Shown here: piece after piece, positions 27,576-32,846 of the stretch | Layout: each line of letters opens with the position of its first letter | Position numbering within the stretch: the first letter of the stretch is position 1 | Assembly (NCBI GenBank): GCA_018224645.1 | Contig: JAGTVG010000365.1 | Span: 1 to 32,846, forward strand | Direction: 5' to 3' | Length of the DNA: 32,846 bases | Origin: Cyclobacteriaceae bacterium | GTDB taxonomy: Bacteria > Bacteroidota > Bacteroidia > Cytophagales > Cyclobacteriaceae | Program-made: the position numbers and the translations under genes | Notes under the pieces: model-generated | The model's database searches: none | What the model saw: the letters and a program-made list of their open reading frames with translations, nothing else | What the model was told of the DNA's origin: nothing

Positions 27576-27611
27576 ATACTTATGCCTCGCTCGGAGTGAT
27601 GGCATGAGTAT
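27576..27611 (-). terminator. Imperfect hairpin of the GCCATCACT family after the nitrilase gene
   Basis: Paired segments ATACT/AGTAT, ATGCC/GGCAT and CGCT/AGTG surround a CGG loop, with small bulges. The right arm contains AGTGATGGCATGA, identical to that in 26301-26351. It lies about ten bases past the stop at 27622, suited to terminating the nitrilase transcript, although the T-run after it is weak. Confidence 0.65.
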
Positions 27612-27621
27612 ACGATGTTTT

Positions 27622-28554
27622 TTAGTGTCCCCTCCTTTCGGAGGACCGGGCATCCTCAATGGTTTCCCCGCTGTTTAACTTGCCATTGATCGCATCTTCA
27701 CGGAAGGGTAAACTGGCGTCATAATACTTCCTGTTAATGTCAACATCGGAAATCAGCATTCCTGGTGTATTAACCGGAAGTTTATTTTGTATGAGCCCAT
27801 CGGGGGTAATAAAATGGCACGGCCAACTTTCAGCAACTGAAGAATTTGTCAGTGACATGTAGAAATAATTGGTGGCCGCCCTGGCCTGGGCGGTGACCGG
27901 CATGACCAGGGGATGAATGCTGTCCTTTCCCTGCCGGGCATTGTGAAAGGACTGGAAGATCACATCCGTTCCTCTTTCCCTGTATTCCCGGTATAATTCC
28001 GGGAATCGCACATCATAACAGATCAGTAATCCGCAATTGACCCCATTCAGGATGAAATTCACAAAATGATCCCCCGGTGAAAAAAAATCCAGGTCTCCTG
28101 TGGTGCAGAACCGTTTATCATACCGGTCAATGATTTTCCCTTCCGAATCAATCACATATAGACTGTTATGAGGTTTATTCGAACCGTTGAGGGGGTGTAG
28201 GGATCCAAGGATCACCCAGATCCCCAATTCCTCCGACAGGGCCCGTACTGAATCGGTCGCTTGCCTTAGCGCCTGCCAATCGAAATTTTCAAGCGATTCC
28301 ATGTCGGTTCCCGGGTATCCTGTAAGGGCGCATTCCGGAAAATGTATGATATCTGCCTGTTTCAGGTTGGCTTCGATCATCTGTTCCCTGATCCAGTTAA
28401 GGTTAGCGCCGATATCAGAGGATACAGGAAACTGGCAGGATGCGATTCTGATTGTACCTTTTTCCGGATCCTGTGCCAATGCAGCCGGCCGGATCAGGAC
28501 CGAATAGACAAAAATGATAAGGACGGTGACAGAAAGATATCTAACAGGTCTCAT
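27622..28554 (-). CDS. Exported carbon-nitrogen hydrolase (nitrilase superfamily)
   Basis: Hydrolyses a C-N bond, probably an amide; the substrate is unknown. The 310-aa protein has the complete catalytic set of the family: Glu74 in HFPECALTGYPG, Lys147 in DRYDKRF and Cys179 in LLICYDVRFPE, in the usual order and spacing. The rest of the fold is recognisable (IRIASCQFPVSSD, WVILGSLHPL, HNSLYVIDSEGKII). Unlike most members it starts with an N-terminal signal peptide (LIIFVYSVLIRPAALAQ), so it should act in the periplasm or be membrane-linked. It lies between the DoxX-barrel fusion and the toroid gene on the same strand and has related hairpins on both sides. Plain soluble nitrilase-family amidases are the main alternative reading if the leader is not real. 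Confidence 0.87.
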   Translation of the reverse strand: MRPVRYLSVTVLIIFVYSVLIRPAALAQDPEKGTIRIASCQFPVSSDIGANLNWIREQMIEANLKQADIIHFPECALTGYPGTDMESLENFDWQALRQATDSVRALSEELGIWVILGSLHPLNGSNKPHNSLYVIDSEGKIIDRYDKRFCTTGDLDFFSPGDHFVNFILNGVNCGLLICYDVRFPELYREYRERGTDVIFQSFHNARQGKDSIHPLVMPVTAQARAATNYFYMSLTNSSVAESWPCHFITPDGLIQNKLPVNTPGMLISDVDINRKYYDASLPFREDAINGKLNSGETIEDARSSERRGH

Positions 28555-28586
28555 TGGATTATCTCATTAACACCCGGGACATCCAT

Positions 28587-28607
28587 GCCATCACTCGTAG
28601 TGAGGGC
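28587..28607 (-). terminator. Short hairpin of the GCCATCACT family after the DoxX fusion gene
   Basis: GCCATCACT (28587-28595) faces AGTGAGGGC (28599-28607) around CGT, with one mismatch in the stem. It lies 12 bases past the stop at 28619, in the 64-bp gap before the nitrilase gene. It shares its core with the two hairpins at lower coordinates. There is no T-run, so termination is less certain than the repeat relationship. Confidence 0.55.
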
Positions 28608-28618
28608 AGGAATACCCA

Positions 28619-30190
28619 TCATGCATACCATTGCCGTTCCCTTTTAAAACCATTATTCAGCAGCGAATAAACGATATTGGCATTGGGGATTACCTGGAAA
28701 TCGAACATCCCTACACAGATGAAGTCAGCCCCGCTCTCAAAAGCATGTCTGAATCCTTCTTCCGGATCGATTGCACCTGCGGCAAGCACCTTATAAGCGA
28801 TCCAGGGCACATTGGAATTCCTGAAAAAAGCTGACACTTCATCAGCCGAAGGACACCAGAGATTATCATGGTATTGGTTGCGGTCAAGGCTGCTGTCATC
28901 GATATCGTGCATGTATTCCTTCCGGTTCTCGAACGGATGAGCGGACCAGTACCGGTCATGATGAAAGGTCTTCATGAAAAAGTCAACCTCTATGCCATGA
29001 TTCATGCAGGCCATGGGAACCTGAATGGCATGTCCTGCCGTACCGGCGATCAGGCCCTGACTTCTGATATATTCCACTGGTCCGGCAAGTTGTTCGAGCC
29101 TGTTTTCCGCTACCAGCCTGTCGGCAATACCGCCCATGACAAAGGCCCCGACAGCACCTTCATCGATCGCCATCTTTACATTGGTATAATCCTCTTCAAT
29201 GGGATATGTCTGGGCAAGCCATTTGATTTTCCCACCTCTTTTCCGGTATTTATTAAGGATCCGTATGGTTTGTTCATCCGTGCGCATGATGGTTGTGTTT
29301 ATACCGCAAGCCTCATACAACCACAGCGTCTCGATCACTTTTTCATCGGTGAAGTAGTTCTTAATCATGTTCGAAACATAGATCAGATCGCGTGCATGGG
29401 CAAAACCGGCCACCAGGTTCCCGCCAGGGATGATACGGCTCATTTCAACGTGTTTGATTTTTCCCGAAGGAACTTTTCCCTTCAGATCCCTCATGTCCCT
29501 GCTTTTTGCACTCAGAACAGTGGCTGTCGTTGTGGCATCCACAGTAACCATGTTTTTTTCCTCAAAACTCAGCCAGCCATATTTCCGTGCCATGCCAAAA
29601 AGGGCAAAACCCAGCACAGGAATGGATGCAATGTCCTTGATCAGTTCTCTCCGGGAATTTTTAAATTCCGGCGGGACATGTTTGTTTTCTTGCTTCGGGA
29701 ATAACTTTTCTTGCCGGTGTTCGATCACCTGTTTAACCAGCCTGTCGATCCCCCAGATATACCTCCTGTCCTGGAATAAAATTAACAGCAGTATACCTGC
29801 TTCGATCAGGTTGAGGTTTAGAAAGAACCGGGACCCGGCAAAAGGCAGGCTGGCCTCGATGAACGGAGGATTTGCAATATAATACAAGAGGAGAAGACCG
29901 ATACCTGTAATACTGGCTACCCTGGTGAACATCCCGAGAAAAAGCCCCAGGCCGATCAGAATCAATCCCCAGATATTTAAAATATCGACAATGGTCAACC
30001 AGGACGGATGCGCGATGATCCAGTGAAAAAATCCCGATAAGAGCCATTTGGATTCCATCAGGTAGGCATAACTCGACCAGTTTTCCATCGCCGTTTTTGA
30101 TACACCTTCATATAGAAAATGCCAGCCGATCATTATCCGTAAAACATTCAAAACGATTCCAGGCGGAAGTATCGGATTTTCAGCTTTCAT
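28619..30190 (-). CDS. DoxX-like membrane domain fused to an exported (beta/alpha)-barrel-like domain
   Basis: Integral membrane fusion protein of unknown function. The open frame reaches a TTG at 30208, but the first ATG is at 30190, giving 523 aa (numbering from that ATG). Residues about 8-150 form a DoxX-type four-helix membrane domain (VLRIMIGWHFLYEGVSK, LIGLGLFLGMFTR, GIGLLLLYYIANPP, LIEAGILLLILFQDRR). Residues 178-204 carry NSRRELIKDIASIPVLGFAL, a twin-arginine-like segment with a hydrophobic stretch, which may mark the start of a translocated domain. Residues about 240-523 look like a TIM-barrel enzyme domain (EMSRIIPGGNLVAGFAHARD, GINTTIMRTDEQTI, GAVGAFVMGG, AGTAGHAIQVP, AAGAIDPEEGFRHAFESGAD). 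The AGAIDPEEG and ESGADFICVG segments suggest a phosphate- or sugar-binding C-terminal strand pair. Catalytic residues are not assigned. Confidence 0.68.
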   Translation of the reverse strand: MKAENPILPPGIVLNVLRIMIGWHFLYEGVSKTAMENWSSYAYLMESKWLLSGFFHWIIAHPSWLTIVDILNIWGLILIGLGLFLGMFTRVASITGIGLLLLYYIANPPFIEASLPFAGSRFFLNLNLIEAGILLLILFQDRRYIWGIDRLVKQVIEHRQEKLFPKQENKHVPPEFKNSRRELIKDIASIPVLGFALFGMARKYGWLSFEEKNMVTVDATTTATVLSAKSRDMRDLKGKVPSGKIKHVEMSRIIPGGNLVAGFAHARDLIYVSNMIKNYFTDEKVIETLWLYEACGINTTIMRTDEQTIRILNKYRKRGGKIKWLAQTYPIEEDYTNVKMAIDEGAVGAFVMGGIADRLVAENRLEQLAGPVEYIRSQGLIAGTAGHAIQVPMACMNHGIEVDFFMKTFHHDRYWSAHPFENRKEYMHDIDDSSLDRNQYHDNLWCPSADEVSAFFRNSNVPWIAYKVLAAGAIDPEEGFRHAFESGADFICVGMFDFQVIPNANIVYSLLNNGFKRERQWYA

Positions 30191-30407
30191 GGTAAAAAAG
30201 TTTTTCAACGTTAAAAAATTGTCCTGAATTCCTCAGGATTTCAGCACGACAAGTTACATATCTTTGGCGGAAATACCTAGGAGGTAATTAATTAGTCAGC
30301 CTTCATTTTCATATGAATGATTGCCTGAGCCAGAAATTAAGTCAAAAAAATTACAACCTTTTTAACTGAACCTGAATCCTTTGATTTGTACATCCACCGG
30401 ATTAGTC
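30191..30407. promoter_or_regulatory. Divergent intergenic region with candidate promoter for the small lipoprotein gene
   Basis: The plus strand has TATCTTTG at 30259-30266, an exact match to the Bacteroidota -7 box; the -33 box is not clear. It would give a leader of about 135 bases for the gene at 30408. Between it and the DoxX fusion gene is a small inverted repeat, TCCTGA-ATTCC-TCAGGA (30222-30238), which could be an operator or chance. No promoter was identified for the minus-strand gene. Confidence 0.35.
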
Positions 30408-30932
30408 ATGAAAACAAGAATGGCCATCATGATCCTGTACATTTTTCAGTTTATTTCATGTGATGGTGAAAAAAATGATAAGATGTATCCCATCGGTGCA
30501 GGATTTGAGATATATGATACCGTCAATCCATATTCATATAATTTAGAATCAGATTACAGCATAGTTAATTTTGATACCGTTCAATTAAAACAAATTCCCA
30601 TACTTAAATATGAAGATTTAATAAAATATGATACTTCCGCGCATAAATTGACCATTGACGTATCCCATAATTCATTAAAAATTGATAATGCAGGAGTGAA
30701 CGGCAGAATGTTTGTCGTAACCCTTGATAATCAACCGGTTTACTGCGGTTTTAAATGGCCGGTTATCTCCTCCGTTCCCTGCCATTGGATTTATATTGAG
30801 GAACCATACGAGGAATTAGACGGATTACTTGATTCAGAAATTGTAATAAGTTTTAGTACAGAAAATTATCCAGATCCACGCCTGGACAAAAGGATAATAG
30901 ACAGATTGACAGCTGACGGAAAAATAGAATGA
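30408..30932 (+). CDS. Hypothetical small lipoprotein
   Basis: Not recognised. The open frame extends upstream to a TTG at 30381, but the ATG at 30408 gives a proper lipoprotein signal, MKTRMAIMILYIFQFISC, with Cys18 (174 aa in all). The mature part is beta-rich and acidic, with pairs of strands such as KLTIDVSHNSLKIDN, RMFVVTLDNQPVYCGF and SEIVISFSTENYP. WPVISSVPCHWIYIEEPYEE includes two further Cys (PVYC, VPCHW) that might form a disulphide. Its DNA looks more AT-rich than the flanking genes, which may mean separate acquisition. It is the only plus-strand gene in the right half and converges with the amidohydrolase gene 17 bases away, with no evident terminator between them. Confidence 0.65.
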   Translation: MKTRMAIMILYIFQFISCDGEKNDKMYPIGAGFEIYDTVNPYSYNLESDYSIVNFDTVQLKQIPILKYEDLIKYDTSAHKLTIDVSHNSLKIDNAGVNGRMFVVTLDNQPVYCGFKWPVISSVPCHWIYIEEPYEELDGLLDSEIVISFSTENYPDPRLDKRIIDRLTADGKIE

Positions 30933-30949
30933 GGCAGTTACAACCGAAT

Positions 30950-31738
30950 TTATAACATACCCAGCATCCTTTTTGCATTTCCTGAACGCATGAGTTCCTT
31001 ATCTTCCTCGCTGGCTTCATCAGTACGCAGGGATTCAATGCGCAGAAGGCCGGTCAGATAATCCAGGATCGGGGAATGGGTTCCGAAGGCGAATTTATTT
31101 TTCCCAAAGATCCCTATTAATTCCCCGAAGGCATTCATCGACCTGCCTGAAGTATCGAATAAAACATCCGCACTACGGATCAATTCCGTTTCTTCCTCAT
31201 TCAACCGGGTACTGTTAGCCACATTAAGGATAAGATACTTCGCATCCGGAACCTCCCGGATGATTGGTACAATATCTTCAAGATCCCACTCCCGTTCGAG
31301 GTCCATCCAGGAACGCTGCCGGCTGTCAACAATACGGGTTGAAAATGCCACCGGAATATCATTCTCCCGCGCCATGTTTACAAGCTCGATACACGAAGGA
31401 TTGGTCAGATCATAATCATGATAAAGCGGATACAGCCTGATGCCGCGCATGCCCATCGTGTGAACACAGGTATCGAAATCGCCCTTCCAGCCTGCATAAA
31501 TGGGATTGATGATGGCGAAGGGAATAAAACGGTCGCGAAACCTCTGATCTGAGCTTATTTCGGCATACAATTCCTCATTTGCAGATTGCGTGTTTTTATA
31601 AAAAATCCCGTTCAGGTTGCTCACGATTGAAAGACCGACCCCGAATTTATCCATCCGTTCCAGGAGGGAGGAACAATGGTTGTAATGCAACTGTTTGAAG
31701 GGCCAATGACCGACGTATGCATTGATATCAACCAACAT
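30950..31738 (-). CDS. Amidohydrolase-2-like protein lacking the metal-binding HxH
   Basis: TIM-barrel protein of 262 aa related to the amidohydrolase-2 (PF04909) family, probably cytoplasmic because no signal is present. It starts MLVDINAYVGHWPF, where active family members have D-x-H-x-H, and near the end has FAFGTHSPILDY where they have the metal-ligand Asp in FGSD. Both substitutions are visible and suggest altered or lost metal binding. Other features are conserved: RFIPFAIINPIYAGW, MGMRGIRLYPLYHDYDL, IPVAFSTRIVDSR and VLFDTSG. Its start overlaps the end of the upstream amidohydrolase gene by 11 bases, a sign of translational coupling, so it is probably a partner or regulatory subunit, or an enzyme with different chemistry. 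Confidence 0.75.
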   Translation of the reverse strand: MLVDINAYVGHWPFKQLHYNHCSSLLERMDKFGVGLSIVSNLNGIFYKNTQSANEELYAEISSDQRFRDRFIPFAIINPIYAGWKGDFDTCVHTMGMRGIRLYPLYHDYDLTNPSCIELVNMARENDIPVAFSTRIVDSRQRSWMDLEREWDLEDIVPIIREVPDAKYLILNVANSTRLNEEETELIRSADVLFDTSGRSMNAFGELIGIFGKNKFAFGTHSPILDYLTGLLRIESLRTDEASEEDKELMRSGNAKRMLGML

Positions 31739-32669
31739 GATGTCCCCCTTTCTTTAGAATATTATTATAATTTTCAAAGAAGATCTTTTTCTTCTGGGAT
31801 TCGGTGAGATTGGCGCACAGGATCTTCCCGACACCCTGGTAATAAGAGCCGTCCGAACCATAAAAAAGCCTGTCCTCCCCGAGCTGCCTGACCGCAAAAT
31901 CGATCATATTCTCTTCGTTGTTACTGCCGGAGGTATCCACATAAATATTCCGATGATCTTTAAACAGTTTACATTCATATTCCCAGTCGGCTCCGCCCCC
32001 GATATGTGCGAATTGGAACATTCCCTCCGGATACCGTTTGGCTGCATCCACAAAATCTTCCGGGATCGATGTATTGGGTGCCATCCCTGCATCATATTTC
32101 ATCCGGTAACCTCCCACACCGAGCTGGCAGAACCCATGCATCAGCATGATCATGTTCAGGCCGATGAATTTTTCGATGATGGGGAAATACAGGGGATCAT
32201 TGATCGTCACCTGGGTATAAGCCTTGTAACCGGCCATTCCTTCACCGGCACACCGGCCGATCTCTTCCAGGGATTCCTTCTGATAGACAGGATTGAGGGT
32301 CATAAACCCGATGATCCTGTCCGGGAACTGTTTCATTGCCTGGAGGACCAGGTTATTGGATCTTTTCACCTCTTCGTGATCCTCAGGTTCATTCCCTGAA
32401 AAGTTGGTAATGGGCCTTGATACGCATAATTTATCAATTCCCAGCCGGTCGGCGAAATCGATCTGTTTTTCGAAATCGTCCGGATCAAAATCCACATGGG
32501 CATGGGCATCGATTTTACGGTATTTTTTAACTTCATCCATGATGCCATAGGATGAATGTTCAATCTTTTTCCCGGAAGAACATCCGGCGAGATTGGCGGA
32601 GGCAAATATTCCCACCGTCGATAGCGCGCTGTGCCTGATAAATTTCCTGCGATTGATTTTCTGTCTCAT
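31728..32669 (-). CDS. Exported amidohydrolase-2-family metal-dependent hydrolase
   Basis: Probable metal-dependent hydrolase or decarboxylase, anchored outside the cytoplasm. From the ATG at 32669 the 313-aa protein starts MRQKINRRKFIRHSALSTVG, a twin-arginine leader, and then has a lipobox (NLAGC, Cys30). An ATG five codons earlier (32684) is possible. The barrel has the metal site KIDAHAHVDF (His56, His58), the amidohydrolase-2 pattern IIGFMTLNPVYQ, MIMLMHGFCQ, FQFAHIGGGADWEY (third metal His) and YVDTSGSNNEENMIDFAV, and ends with LFYGSDGSYYQG (Asp). All expected ligands are present, in contrast to its partner downstream. The ATG at 32684 is six bases after the stop of an upstream gene, so the three genes form an operon. 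The substrate is unknown. Confidence 0.85.
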   Translation of the reverse strand: MRQKINRRKFIRHSALSTVGIFASANLAGCSSGKKIEHSSYGIMDEVKKYRKIDAHAHVDFDPDDFEKQIDFADRLGIDKLCVSRPITNFSGNEPEDHEEVKRSNNLVLQAMKQFPDRIIGFMTLNPVYQKESLEEIGRCAGEGMAGYKAYTQVTINDPLYFPIIEKFIGLNMIMLMHGFCQLGVGGYRMKYDAGMAPNTSIPEDFVDAAKRYPEGMFQFAHIGGGADWEYECKLFKDHRNIYVDTSGSNNEENMIDFAVRQLGEDRLFYGSDGSYYQGVGKILCANLTESQKKKIFFENYNNILKKGGHHVG

Positions 32670-32690
32670 AATGTACCTATTCATGTTAAG

Positions 32691-32846
32691 TCATTGCTGA
32701 CCATTCCGGTTAAATCTTCTTAAAAATTCCGCTGCTTTCTGGTCCCTTTCCCGCTGGTAATCACTTTCCGTACCGGCATATTTCAGAAATGAGGCCAGCA
32801 GGGAAGCCTCTTCCATGGTGATCGGTTTGTTTTTATAGGCCTTCTG
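32691..32846 (-). CDS. 3' end of an upstream gene, truncated by the window edge
   Basis: The minus strand stays open from the window edge to TGA at 32691-32693, encoding 51 C-terminal residues (beginning QKAYKNKPITMEEASLLASF and including DYQRERDQKAAEFLRRFN). The stop lies six bases ahead of the upstream possible start of the amidohydrolase gene, so they are one operon. The KPITMEEASLLASFLKYA segment is faintly like the last helix of some cytochrome-c-type domains, but this is too short to name. Confidence 0.6.
   Translation of the reverse strand, partial: QKAYKNKPITMEEASLLASFLKYAGTESDYQRERDQKAAEFLRRFNRNGQQ

Noticed and set aside
28868-29704. Plus-strand open frame of 278 codons opposite the DoxX fusion gene
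   Set aside because: Antisense to a gene with strong membrane and barrel features; no signal peptide or motif of its own.
30191-30208. TTG start for the DoxX fusion gene
   Set aside because: An ATG six codons downstream (30190) is the more probable start, and nothing in the extra residues is domain-like.
30222-30238. TCCTGA-ATTCC-TCAGGA inverted repeat as an operator
   Set aside because: The six-base arms are short enough to occur by chance and no regulator gene is present nearby; noted only within the promoter region.

Overview
The window looks like a carbohydrate-utilisation region of a Bacteroidota genome. The evidence is an adjacent SusC-like/SusD-like pair, many lipoprotein signal peptides, Tat-type N-termini, almost no Shine-Dalgarno sequences, and a few promoter-like boxes that fit the Bacteroidota pattern (TTTG, about 19-21 bp, TAnnTTTG). 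Base composition looks intermediate by eye; it was not counted. I cannot name the genus. No tRNA, rRNA, CRISPR array, transposase or transcription factor gene was recognised, so any PUL regulator lies outside the window.

Layout. (1) 1-312: the decayed remnant of a GH2-type glycosidase, with a stop and frameshifts. (2) 429-15247, plus strand: a secreted GH9-type enzyme; a DUF6259-like lipoprotein with a probable TIM barrel; the SusC-like TonB-dependent transporter and SusD-like lipoprotein, closed by a strong hairpin terminator; then a very large FG-GAP/VCBS + ASPIC/UnbV lipoprotein followed six bases later by a small unrecognised lipoprotein. (3) 15248-15607: a spacer with a two-cluster GTTACCC-type repeat. 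(4) 15608-30190, eight consecutive minus-strand genes, transcribed from high to low coordinates: a DoxX membrane domain fused to a probable TIM-barrel domain, an exported nitrilase-superfamily enzyme, an alpha/alpha-toroid protein, a GH5 glycosidase, a second GH9 lipoprotein, two large exported proteins of unknown function (886 and 622 aa) and a Tat-type alpha/beta hydrolase. Palindromic hairpins follow four of these genes. A 0.7 kb gap at 21686-22379 holds a decayed coding fragment and a degenerate ACGCAA-type intergenic repeat. (5) 30408-30932: a small plus-strand lipoprotein of unknown function. (6) 30950-32846, minus strand: a tight operon of two amidohydrolase-2-like proteins and the 3' end of an upstream gene that runs off the window.

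How the genes may work together (inference). SusC/SusD would bind and import oligosaccharides released outside the cell by the GH9, GH5 and DUF6259 enzymes. The alpha/beta hydrolase may remove ester substituents. The 886 and 622 aa proteins, whose C-terminal halves look like mutarotase-type beta-sandwiches, are candidate unassigned carbohydrate-active or carbohydrate-binding proteins. GH9 plus GH5 suggests a beta-1,4-linked glucan or related hemicellulose, but the substrate cannot be fixed from sequence. The amidohydrolases, exported nitrilase and DoxX-barrel fusion do not fit a standard glycan pathway and may belong to separate functions.
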